Assembly (NCBI GenBank): GCA_017483425.1
Contig: JAFUWM010000361.1
Location: 1-8,199, forward strand
Source of the DNA: Lachnospiraceae bacterium
Lineage (GTDB): Bacteria; Bacillota; Clostridia; Lachnospirales; Lachnospiraceae
Length of the DNA stretch: 8,199 nt
Direction: 5' to 3'
The notes under the pieces were generated by a model, which did no database searches, had not been told where the DNA came from, and saw nothing but the letters and a program-made list of their open reading frames with translations. A program made the position numbers and the translations under genes. Shown piece by piece: positions 1 to 6,470 of the stretch (the first letter of the stretch is position 1; each line of letters starts with the position of its first letter).

Positions 1-1
1 A

Positions 2-178
2 GGCATGATAAAGCATATGCAGGAAAAGGGGAGCACTATGCAGGGCTTTTCCGGCACATCAGGGAGCATGAGTGCCGGCCAGGTACCCGCTGGTCTTATA
101 TTCACCGCAGCCACAGGCGTGGGATTTGATATGCCGGCATCGGATGCTTCCGCTCCAACACTGGATGTGGCACTTTAA
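2..178 (+). CDS. 3' end of an unidentified gene (partial)
   Basis: An open frame enters from the left edge and ends at TAA 176-178, giving at least 58 residues with no stop. The visible part is rich in Gly, Ser, Ala and Thr after about residue 15 and ends in DVAL; it has almost no charged residues in its middle. I do not recognise a family. It does not look to me like the C-terminus of YceD/DUF177 or acetate kinase, genes that often sit just upstream of rpmF in Firmicutes, but that comparison is from memory. No hairpin terminator is visible after its stop: the rpmF promoter begins 9 nt later, so some read-through into rpmF is likely. Its start lies outside the window, although an in-frame ATG at position 5 cannot be excluded. 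Confidence 0.5.
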   Translation, partial: GMIKHMQEKGSTMQGFSGTSGSMSAGQVPAGLIFTAATGVGFDMPASDASAPTLDVAL

Positions 179-186
179 CTTTTCCG

Positions 187-215
187 TTGACAAAAGGAAA
201 CTGCCCCTTTATAAT
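187..215 (+). promoter_or_regulatory. Consensus sigma-A promoter for rpmF
   Basis: The sequence shows TTGACA at 187-192 and TATAAT at 210-215, both perfect hexamers separated by exactly 17 bp. Transcription would start near 221-223, leaving a leader of about 30 nt before the rpmF ATG. A perfect vegetative promoter fits a ribosomal protein gene that must be highly expressed. No operator-like repeat is visible around it. Confidence 0.9.
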
Positions 216-252
216 AGCCTAGTGCGAAATTTCGGACGAAGGAGGTGTTAAG

Positions 253-432
253 ATGTCGATTTGTCCTAAAAATAAATCATCCAAGGGTCACAGGGATCAG
301 AGACGTGCGAATTGGAAAATGGATAAGATGAACCTGGTAAGATGTCCCAAGTGCGGTGAGCTCATGCTCCCTCACAGGGTATGCAAGAACTGCGGTACAT
401 ATAATAAAAAAGAAGTTCTTGCACAGGATTGA
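253..432 (+). CDS. rpmF: 50S ribosomal protein L32 (bL32), zinc-ribbon form
   Basis: This 59-residue protein is a structural component of the large ribosomal subunit. The N-terminal part is basic (KNKSSKGHRDQRRANWK) and is followed by a zinc ribbon with cysteines at residues 31, 34, 44 and 47 (CPKC and CKNC), so this is the zinc-binding form of L32. A further Cys at residue 4 replaces the more usual MAVPKRK-type start; I recall the MSICPKNKSS start from Lachnospiraceae L32 proteins. The length matches the family. The start is fixed by an excellent ribosome binding site, AAGGAGGTG at 239-247, 5 nt before the ATG. It has its own strong promoter upstream and an intrinsic terminator 18 nt after its stop, so it appears to be a single-gene unit ahead of the plsX operon. 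In many bacteria rpmF is linked to plsX and the fatty-acid genes, and that neighbourhood is kept here. Confidence 0.96.
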   Translation: MSICPKNKSSKGHRDQRRANWKMDKMNLVRCPKCGELMLPHRVCKNCGTYNKKEVLAQD

Positions 433-450
433 TCTGCTTTAACTTTTACA

Positions 451-484
451 GGCTCCGGTTATTAGGCCGGAGCCTTTTTCTTTA
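451..484 (+). terminator. Intrinsic terminator after rpmF
   Basis: GGCTCCGG (451-458) pairs perfectly with CCGGAGCC (467-474), giving an 8-bp GC-rich stem with an 8-nt loop. It is followed directly by TTTTTCTTT (475-483). This is a textbook Rho-independent terminator and should separate rpmF from the genes downstream, although partial read-through to plsX is possible. Confidence 0.92.
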
Positions 485-490
485 ATATAA

Positions 491-721
491 GTGAGCAGGG
501 TTATGAGCATAAAGAGAAACATTAAATTTGACTCGGATCTGTCTAAGGAATTGTATATGGAGGTTTCCGCGCTTGCCGATATGAAAAAGATCGACAGGGC
601 ATATATCACCTTGCCATATATCTGGAAGGTCTGGCAGAAGGTCTACCGTATGAGCTTTGGCTCTACGAGGCATGTGTTTATGCCCGGTGAGCTGACAGGC
701 GGTGGCAATGACAGTGACTAA
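491..721 (+). CDS. Small hypothetical protein between rpmF and plsX
   Basis: The frame runs from GTG 491 (76 aa) or, perhaps more likely, ATG 503 (72 aa) to TAA 719-721. I do not recognise the product. It is charged at the N-terminus (SIKRNIKFDSDLSKEL), has a probably helical middle with several Trp and Tyr (YIWKVWQKVYRM), and ends in a Gly/Asp-rich tail. There is no signal peptide and no membrane segment. Codon choice (AGG Arg, AAG Lys, GAG Glu) resembles the neighbouring genes, which argues mildly for real coding. Against it, the ribosome binding site is weak (only CAGGG about 2-6 nt before ATG 503, none before GTG 491) and the frame begins just after the rpmF terminator with no clear promoter. 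Its last 14 nt overlap the start of the next small frame. It could be a genuine small protein, a gene remnant, or chance. Confidence 0.4.
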   Translation: MSRVMSIKRNIKFDSDLSKELYMEVSALADMKKIDRAYITLPYIWKVWQKVYRMSFGSTRHVFMPGELTGGGNDSD

Positions 722-848
722 GGCGCGTTTGACATCCTATAACACGTTTGATAATGTAGATGAAAATGTGACGGCAAAGGAGATCGGTCAGCCGGCACAG
801 AGATATCGCTGGTATATTAAGGGAAATGCTGAATGGGAAATCTTGTAA
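708..848 (+). CDS. Very small hypothetical protein overlapping plsX start
   Basis: Starting at ATG 708, this frame encodes 46 residues (beginning MTVTKARLTSYNTF, ending GNAEWEIL) and stops at TAA 846-848. It starts inside the last codons of the preceding small frame and ends 16 nt inside plsX, so the three frames form an overlapping chain of the kind seen in translationally coupled genes. A weak site, AGGCGG at 697-702, lies 5 nt before the ATG. The product is soluble, with an aromatic RYRWY stretch near the C-terminus, and I do not recognise it. Alternatives are a frameshifted continuation of the preceding frame, making both remnants of one gene, or a chance open frame in what is really the plsX leader. 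Confidence 0.3.
   Translation: MTVTKARLTSYNTFDNVDENVTAKEIGQPAQRYRWYIKGNAEWEIL
729..755 (+). promoter_or_regulatory. Candidate promoter for the plsX operon
   Basis: TTGACA at 729-734 is a perfect -35 hexamer. The best -10 match downstream is GATAAT at 750-755 (5 of 6), but the spacer is only 15 bp, shorter than ideal. An alternative pair is GTGACT (714-719) with TATAAC (738-743), spacer 18 bp. Because a terminator follows rpmF, the plsX-acpP-rnc-smc-ftsY block needs a promoter somewhere in 485-832, and this is the best cluster of elements I can see. Confidence 0.35.
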
Positions 849-1837
849 ATGTTGCAGTTGACGGCATGGGTGGCGACAATGCCCCGGGAGAAATAGTAAA
901 GGGTGCCGTAGACGCGGTAAAGGTAAATGACGGCGTAAAGGTTTATCTGACCGGAACCAAAGAAACCATAGAAGCCGAGCTTGGCAAATATGAATATCCT
1001 CGTGACAGGGTAGAGGTCGTGCCGACTACGGAGATCATAGAAATGGGAGAGTCTCCGGTAATGGCTATAAGAAAAAAGAGGGATTCATCCCTTGTTGTGG
1101 CCTTGAATCTTGTAAAAGACGGCAAGTGCGACGCATTTGTATCTGCGGGAAGCACAGGCGCAGTGCTTGCGGGAGGACAGCTTCTCGTAGGCAGGATAAG
1201 GGGAGTTGAGAGACCTCCTCTTGCGCCCCTGATCCCCAATGCGCACGGAGTATCGCTTCTGGTTGACTGCGGAGCCAATGTGGACGCAAGAGCTACACAT
1301 CTTGTCCAGTTCGCGAAGATGGGATCGGCATACATGAAGTACGCGATGGGTGTCGATGATCCGAGAGTAGCGCTTCTTAACATAGGCACGGAAGAGGAAA
1401 AAGGAAACGCTCTTGTGAAGGAAACCTATCCGCTTCTCAAGGCAAGCACGGATATAAACTTTATTGGCTCGATTGAGGCTCGTGAGATACCGGAAGGCGC
1501 AGCGGATGTGATAGTATGTGATGCCTTTGCCGGAAATATCGCGCTAAAGATGTATGAGGGAGTTGCAAAGGTGCTTCTTTCAAAGATGAAAGAGGTCATG
1601 ATGCAGAACCTTAAAACCAAGCTTGGCGCGCTGCTCATAAAGGATTCATTAAAAAAGACGCTTAAGGATTTTGACGCGACGCAGTACGGGGGAGCTCCGC
1701 TTTTGGGACTTAAAGGGCTTGTAGTCAAGACTCATGGCTCCGCCAAAGCCGGTGAGGTCAGGAATTCCATCATTCAGTGCATCACATTCAAGGAACAGGA
1801 TGTAAACGGGAAGATAAAGCAGTATCTGGATCTTTAG
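833..1837 (+). CDS. plsX: Phosphate acyltransferase PlsX
   Basis: PlsX is a peripheral membrane enzyme that converts acyl-ACP and phosphate to acyl-phosphate, the acyl donor used by PlsY to make lysophosphatidic acid in phospholipid synthesis. At 334 residues it has the family's normal length. Landmarks are DGMGGDNAP at residues 10-18, STGA at 107-110, LLVDCGANVDARATHL around 142-157, DAFAGNIALK from 230 (many relatives have DGFTGN here), and YGGAPLLGLKG followed by THGSA at 285-304. The ATG at 833 places the conserved VAVDGMGG stretch at the usual distance from the N-terminus. Its ribosome binding site is modest (AAGGG 819-823, 9 nt spacing). It overlaps a small upstream frame by 16 nt and is followed 35 nt later by acpP, whose product supplies its acyl-ACP substrate. 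Unlike the Bacillus subtilis cluster, fabD and fabG are not between plsX and acpP. I see no FapR-type palindrome upstream. Confidence 0.96.
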   Translation: MGNLVNVAVDGMGGDNAPGEIVKGAVDAVKVNDGVKVYLTGTKETIEAELGKYEYPRDRVEVVPTTEIIEMGESPVMAIRKKRDSSLVVALNLVKDGKCDAFVSAGSTGAVLAGGQLLVGRIRGVERPPLAPLIPNAHGVSLLVDCGANVDARATHLVQFAKMGSAYMKYAMGVDDPRVALLNIGTEEEKGNALVKETYPLLKASTDINFIGSIEAREIPEGAADVIVCDAFAGNIALKMYEGVAKVLLSKMKEVMMQNLKTKLGALLIKDSLKKTLKDFDATQYGGAPLLGLKGLVVKTHGSAKAGEVRNSIIQCITFKEQDVNGKIKQYLDL

Positions 1838-1872
1838 GAAACGAAGAATTTTTATTTTAGGGGGATATTATC

Positions 1873-2109
1873 ATGGAATTTGAAAAGCTGAAAGAGATCA
1901 TAGCTGAGGTGCTCAGTGTGGATCCTGAAGAGGTTACGCTCGAGACTACCTTTACGGACGACCTCGGGGCGGATTCCCTTGATGTATTCCAGATCATCAT
2001 GGGGATAGAGCAGGAATTTGAGCTTACAGTGGATACGGATGAGGTCGAGGGAATAAAGACCGTGGGAGATGCCGTAGAGCTCATAAAAGCCGCAAGGGAA
2101 AATAATTAA
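1873..2109 (+). CDS. acpP: Acyl carrier protein
   Basis: This 78-residue, strongly acidic protein carries growing fatty acids on a 4'-phosphopantetheine arm. The attachment serine is S35 in GADSLD (residues 32-37), where helix II begins; the rest of helix II reads VFQIIMGIEQEFEL. The C-terminal TVGDAVELIK segment forms the last helix. Its length and four-helix layout are standard. The start is supported by AGGGGG at 1859-1864, 8 nt before the ATG, a stronger site than that of plsX, in keeping with the high demand for ACP. It lies 35 nt after plsX and 53 nt before rnc, and the latter gap can form two stem-loops that may stabilise or process the acpP mRNA end. It is the general fatty-acid ACP by context, rather than a polyketide-type carrier. 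Confidence 0.96.
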   Translation: MEFEKLKEIIAEVLSVDPEEVTLETTFTDDLGADSLDVFQIIMGIEQEFELTVDTDEVEGIKTVGDAVELIKAARENN

Positions 2110-2118
2110 AGGATCATT

Positions 2119-2160
2119 CGGTATTTAAGATATCGGAGCCGGCGGAATATTGCCGGCTTC
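2119..2160 (+). promoter_or_regulatory. Tandem stem-loops in the acpP-rnc gap
   Basis: The first hairpin pairs CGGTAT (2119-2124) with ATATCG (2130-2135) around a 5-nt loop, including one G-U pair. The second pairs AGCCGGC (2137-2143) with GCCGGCT (2152-2158) around an 8-nt loop, 7 perfect base pairs extendable by G2136-U2159 and by G2135-C2160 if the first hairpin opens. Neither is followed by a T-run, so they are not a normal intrinsic terminator. The second ends within 2-4 nt of the rnc ATG, and the only purine-rich SD-like bases nearby (GGCGGAA, 2141-2147) lie inside its 5' arm and loop. A role in mRNA processing or in limiting rnc translation is inferred, not shown. Confidence 0.5.
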
Positions 2161-2162
2161 TA

Positions 2163-2867
2163 ATGATGCCCGATAATATGAATAATAAATATCCGATAGA
2201 AAAGCTTGAAAAAAACATAGGGTATGAGTTCAGGGATAAAGACCTGCTTGTGACGGCACTCACCCATTCGTCTTTGAAAAATGAAATGGAGACGGAGATA
2301 AGGGATGACTATGAGAGACAGGAGTTTTTAGGCGATGCCGTGCTTGAGCTTGTTTCGTCCGAATTTATTTATCACAGCTATCCCGATATGAGGGAGGGTG
2401 AGATGACAAAGCTTCGCGCCTCTTTGGTATGTGAACCCTCGCTTGCCGAGAGCGCCAAAAAGATAGAGCTTTCGGATTTTATCATGCTGGGAAAGGGAGA
2501 GGACAGACAGGATTCAAGACATAAGGATTCCATCGTATCTGATGTATTTGAGGCGGTGATTGGCGGGATTTTCCTTGATTCGGGACTTGATGAAGCAAAG
2601 AAGTTTATCCTGCGGTTCGTATTGAACGATATAGAGCACAGGACTTTGTTTCATGATTCCAAGACGCAGCTTCAGAATCTGATACAGGCGGAGGGCGGTA
2701 CGCTCGAATATACTGTTGTGGATGAGAGCGGCCCGGAGCACAGAAAAAGCTTTACGATGGCGGTCATTATAAACGGTGAGGAAATGGCAAGACAGACAGG
2801 AAGTTCAAAAAAAGGAGCAGCTCAGAAGGCTGCTTATGAAGCACTTAATAAGCTGAGGAAGATATAA
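2163..2867 (+). CDS. rnc: Ribonuclease III
   Basis: RNase III is a magnesium-dependent dimeric endonuclease that cuts double-stranded RNA, including rRNA precursors and regulatory hairpins. This 234-residue protein has the normal two-part structure. The nuclease domain (about 10-155) carries the signature ERQEFLGDAVLEL, with E51, E54 and D58 matching the Escherichia coli E38, E41 and D45. EGEM supplies E78, and SDVFEAVIGG supplies the catalytic D127 and E130. A double-stranded RNA-binding domain (about 165-234) ends with GSSKKGAAQKAAYEAL. All expected catalytic acids are present. ATG codons at 2163, 2166 and 2178 are all possible starts; none has a recognisable ribosome binding site and no start codon lies further upstream in this frame. 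A stem-loop abuts the start. Only 1 nt separates its stop from smc, so the two are probably translationally coupled. Confidence 0.96.
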   Translation: MMPDNMNNKYPIEKLEKNIGYEFRDKDLLVTALTHSSLKNEMETEIRDDYERQEFLGDAVLELVSSEFIYHSYPDMREGEMTKLRASLVCEPSLAESAKKIELSDFIMLGKGEDRQDSRHKDSIVSDVFEAVIGGIFLDSGLDEAKKFILRFVLNDIEHRTLFHDSKTQLQNLIQAEGGTLEYTVVDESGPEHRKSFTMAVIINGEEMARQTGSSKKGAAQKAAYEALNKLRKI

Positions 2868-2868
2868 G

Positions 2869-5800
2869 ATGTACCTTAAAAGCATAGAAATTCACGGATT
2901 CAAATCTTTTGCGGACAAGATAAAGCTTGATTTTAAATACGGCATCACCGGCATAGTCGGACCCAACGGCTCAGGAAAGAGTAACGTGTCAGATGCTGTC
3001 AGGTGGGTTCTCGGGGAGCAGAGCGCGAAGCAGCTGAGGGGCGCCTCCATGCAGGACGTGATCTTTGCCGGAACCGAGATCAGGAAGCCCATGGGCTACG
3101 CCTATGTCACGATAACCATGGACAATTCTGACCACATGCTTGCTACCGAGTACGACGAGGTGTCAGTGACAAGGCGTGTATACAGATCGGGCGAATCTGA
3201 TTACCTCATAAATGGAAACCCCGTGAGGCTTAAGGATATAAACGAGCTTTTCTATGATACGGGTATAGGTCAGGACGGGTATTCGATCATCGGACAGGGC
3301 AGGATAGACCAGATCCTCTCGGGAAAGCCTGAGGAGAGAAGGGAGCTTTTTGATGAAGCCTGCGGTATCGTGAAGTTCAGGAAACGTAAGGATACTGCGG
3401 TTAAAAAGCTCGATAGTGAAAAGCAGAATCTCTTAAGGCTTACGGACATACTCTCCGAGGTTGAAAGCCGTGTAGGTCCTCTGGAGAAGCAGTCTGAAAA
3501 TGCCAAGATATATCTCGAAAAAAAGGAAGAGCTCAAGAAGCTCGATATAAATATATTCCTTGCCGAATCCGAAAGATACGAGAGCCAGCTTGGTGAGCTT
3601 AACGTCAAATATGACTCCGTGATGAACGACATAGACGGTGTGGACAGAGAGCTTTCCGAGAGCCATGCCAAATATGAGGAGGCAGGCTCAGATATAGAAA
3701 GCCTCGATCAGAAGATCGAGGATATGAGGCAGGAGATCTCCGATACGAACCTGAAAAGGAGCAGCATTGATTCCAATATAAAGGTCTTAAATGAGCAGAT
3801 AAACTCACTTGCGGTATCTACGGAGCATTTCAAGGGACGCAGCAAACAGATACAGGAAAGCCTTGAAAAGCATGGCGAAGAGCTTGAAAAGCTGAATGCG
3901 AGCAAGGCTGAGATAGATAATAAGATCAGCGAGCTTGAAGAATCCGGAAGCGGTAAAAATGAAGAGCTTGGCGAGTATGACAAAAAGATAGAGGAAGCGC
4001 AGAAAAACGCGGCGGATAAGAAGCAGCTCGTCCTTGACACGATAGCCGGAAGAGGAGCGTTAAAAGGAGAGAAAGAGAGGCTTGCAACGCTTCTTTCACA
4101 GGCGGAGATTAGGAAGGCTGAGCTGTCCTCCAGACTTTTGAGGGTCAAGAGCTCCGAGGCGGAGGCAAATGACGCTATCGAAAACGTCAAGAAAGAGATG
4201 GAGGCTATATCCTTAAAGATCAGGGAGCTTGATGAAAAGAGAGCCGCGCATGAAAATGATATCGGGAAGATAAACGAAGAGATAGACGGTGCCGCAGAGG
4301 AGCAGAGAAAGCTTGAAACAGCGTATACCGAGCAGAAGACAAGGCTTGAGAGCCTTAAGAATATAGCCGAAAGATATGAGGGCTACGGGAATGCGGTGCG
4401 CCATGTCATGGACCGGAAAAAGGATAAATCCTCCGGCATATGCGGAGTGGTCGCTGATCTTTTGAAGGTGGAGCATAAATACGAGACCGCGATAGAAACG
4501 GCTCTCGGGGCTAATATACAGAACGTTGTCGTAGAGGATGACGCATCCGCGAAGAAGCTCATAGCTATGCTTAAGGAAGAGCGGGCGGGACGCGTGACTT
4601 TCCTTCCCTTAAATACGATACAGGAGCGGGATTTCAAGGCGAAGGATGCCGTGAACGAGAAGGGTGTCATAGGCATGGCCGACACTCTGGTAAAGATGGA
4701 TAAAAAATACGACATAGTCGCAAAGAACCTGCTCGGAAATTTCATAGTAGTGGATGACTATGACAATGCCCTGTCTCTTGCGAAAAAATACCGCTATACA
4801 CTGAGGATCGTTACGATCGCAGGTGAGATGCTGAATCCCGGAGGCTCCATTGCCGGAGGCGCGTTTAAGAATCAGAGCAACCTCCTCGGCAGAGGGCGCG
4901 AGATAGACGAGCTTACTGCCTCTCTTAAACAGAAGCTTGCCGACAGGGACAAGATCCTGCAAAAGATAGAGGAGCTCAGGGATAAGAAGACCGAAATGAG
5001 AAATGAGCTTCAGGATATAACCGATGAGATGCAGCAGGAGAGCTTGAACCTTAATACGGCAAAGATGAACCTCAATCTTGCTGAGGAGAAAAAGAACGAG
5101 AACCAGACCGGAAGCGCGGGAATAGCGACGGAGGTCGGCACTCTTGAGGATGAGATCACATCGATCCGCAGGGAACAGGAAGAAAACGAAAATAAGCTTA
5201 AGGAATCGGAGACAGTAGAAAAGGAAGCCGATGAGGAAGCCGCAAGGCTTGACGGACTTATAAAGAACCTTACCGAGGAATCAATGACACTGCGCCGGGA
5301 GGTAGGCGATAATGATGTCAAGATGACTAAATATAAAGAGCAGCAGGGATATGCCGCAGAGAATATATCAAGGGTAGAGGGAGAGAAACTCCGGCTTGAG
5401 ACAGAGCTTGAAAACATAAAGGAAAACCTTGCGAAGAATGATGAGGATTCTCTGTTCAAACAGGATCAGATAAAGGAGCTTGAAAAGACGCTTCTCACAG
5501 CAGGTGAGGTTGACAACGAGAAGCAGGATGAGCTCAAGGCTCTCATTGAAAAGAGGGAAGAGGCGACGAAGATCCAAAAGAAGCTATACGAGGACAGGGA
5601 TGCTATAAACGAGAGGAAGGCCGCCCTTGACCGTGAGAAGCTGAGGCTTGATCATCAGAAAGAAAAGCTTGACGAGAACTCTGAGAGCCTCACCAAGTAT
5701 ATGTGGGATACCTATAACCTCACTCTTATAGCTTCCAGAGAGCTTAAGGATGAAAGCCTGGGTGACCTCCCGGATATGCGCAGGGAATCCGTGAAGCTCA

Positions 5801-6447
5801 AGGCTGAGATAAGGAACCTCGGCGAGGTCAATGTCGGAGCCATAGAAGAGTACAGGGAGTTATCCGAAAGATATGAATTCCTCACGAAGCAGAGGGATGA
5901 TATCATCCATGCGGAAGAAGATCTGAATACGATAATAAACGAACTGACGGAATCCATGAGAAAGCAGTTCACGGAGCGCTTCAGGGAGATAGAGAAGCAG
6001 TTTGATATAGTTTTCGGCGAGATGTTTGGAGGAGGCCACGGTACGCTTACTCTTACAGACGAAGAGGACGTGCTCGAGGCAGGTATAAATATCATAGCCC
6101 ATCCTCCGGGCAAGAAGCTTCAGAATATGATGCAGCTTTCCGGCGGAGAGAAAGCGCTTACAGCCATAGCGCTGCTCTTTGCGATACAGAACCTCAAGCC
6201 ATCACCTTTCTGTCTGCTTGACGAGATAGAGGCTGCGCTTGATGAGGCCAATGTGGAGAGGTTTGCCTCATATCTCTCAAAGCTTACGGAGCATACACAG
6301 TTCATAGTAATTACGCACAGACGCGGCACTATGACAAAATGCGACAGGCTTTACGGTATAACCATGCAGGAGAAGGGCGTATCCACGCAGGTTGCGGTAA
6401 ATCTCGAGGATTCGCAGTGGAATGAGGATAATAATAAGACCGCCTGA
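2869..6447 (+). CDS. smc: Chromosome segregation ATPase SMC
   Basis: SMC forms a ring-shaped dimer with the ScpA and ScpB partners and organises and helps segregate the chromosome. The 1192-residue length is normal for bacterial SMC. The N-terminal head holds the Walker A motif GPNGSGKS at 31-38. Two long Glu/Lys/Leu-rich coiled-coil arms (about 170-500 and 680-1000) flank the hinge (about 503-675), which contains the Gly-rich NPGGSIAGGAF stretch (656-666). The C-terminal head holds the ABC signature LSGGEK (1090-1095) and Walker B FCLLDE (1114-1119, with D1118 and catalytic E1119), followed by IEAALDEANV. All ATPase motifs are intact. The start is one base after the rnc stop; its ribosome binding site GAGGA (2855-2859, 9 nt spacing) lies inside the rnc coding region, which suggests coupling. 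ftsY follows 23 nt downstream. scpA and scpB are not in the window. Confidence 0.97.
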   Translation: MYLKSIEIHGFKSFADKIKLDFKYGITGIVGPNGSGKSNVSDAVRWVLGEQSAKQLRGASMQDVIFAGTEIRKPMGYAYVTITMDNSDHMLATEYDEVSVTRRVYRSGESDYLINGNPVRLKDINELFYDTGIGQDGYSIIGQGRIDQILSGKPEERRELFDEACGIVKFRKRKDTAVKKLDSEKQNLLRLTDILSEVESRVGPLEKQSENAKIYLEKKEELKKLDINIFLAESERYESQLGELNVKYDSVMNDIDGVDRELSESHAKYEEAGSDIESLDQKIEDMRQEISDTNLKRSSIDSNIKVLNEQINSLAVSTEHFKGRSKQIQESLEKHGEELEKLNASKAEIDNKISELEESGSGKNEELGEYDKKIEEAQKNAADKKQLVLDTIAGRGALKGEKERLATLLSQAEIRKAELSSRLLRVKSSEAEANDAIENVKKEMEAISLKIRELDEKRAAHENDIGKINEEIDGAAEEQRKLETAYTEQKTRLESLKNIAERYEGYGNAVRHVMDRKKDKSSGICGVVADLLKVEHKYETAIETALGANIQNVVVEDDASAKKLIAMLKEERAGRVTFLPLNTIQERDFKAKDAVNEKGVIGMADTLVKMDKKYDIVAKNLLGNFIVVDDYDNALSLAKKYRYTLRIVTIAGEMLNPGGSIAGGAFKNQSNLLGRGREIDELTASLKQKLADRDKILQKIEELRDKKTEMRNELQDITDEMQQESLNLNTAKMNLNLAEEKKNENQTGSAGIATEVGTLEDEITSIRREQEENENKLKESETVEKEADEEAARLDGLIKNLTEESMTLRREVGDNDVKMTKYKEQQGYAAENISRVEGEKLRLETELENIKENLAKNDEDSLFKQDQIKELEKTLLTAGEVDNEKQDELKALIEKREEATKIQKKLYEDRDAINERKAALDREKLRLDHQKEKLDENSESLTKYMWDTYNLTLIASRELKDESLGDLPDMRRESVKLKAEIRNLGEVNVGAIEEYRELSERYEFLTKQRDDIIHAEEDLNTIINELTESMRKQFTERFREIEKQFDIVFGEMFGGGHGTLTLTDEEDVLEAGINIIAHPPGKKLQNMMQLSGGEKALTAIALLFAIQNLKPSPFCLLDEIEAALDEANVERFASYLSKLTEHTQFIVITHRRGTMTKCDRLYGITMQEKGVSTQVAVNLEDSQWNEDNNKTA

Positions 6448-6470
6448 GGGAGCCGGCCGGAGGAGATCAT

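Noticed and set aside
131..140. Perfect 10-bp palindrome ATGCCGGCAT
   Set aside because: It lies in coding sequence, does not extend further and has no loop or T-run. GCCGGC recurs several times in this window and looks like ordinary composition.
747..760. TTTGATAAT resembling half of a FabT-type operator upstream of plsX
   Set aside because: Only the left half fits TTTGATNATCAAA; the right half (GTAGA) does not. No regulator gene is in the window, and the match overlaps a candidate -10 element, which is AT-rich anyway.
943..1728. Reverse-strand open frames opposite plsX
   Set aside because: They are shadows of an intact, well-recognised gene, with Ser/Pro-rich translations and no family resemblance.
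1838..1872. T-rich run between plsX and acpP considered as a terminator
   Set aside because: There is no stem upstream of the T-rich stretch, and the 35-nt gap with a good ribosome binding site indicates continued transcription.
3270..6113. Long reverse-strand open frames (up to 160 codons) opposite smc
   Set aside because: They are rich in Ser, Phe and Leu because GAG and AAG codons of the SMC coiled coil read as CTC and CTT in reverse. The + strand gene is unambiguous and no ribosome binding sites support them.
6453..6460. CCGGCCGG palindrome next to the ftsY ribosome binding site
   Set aside because: Too short to form a stable hairpin with a loop, and the ribosome binding site itself stays accessible.
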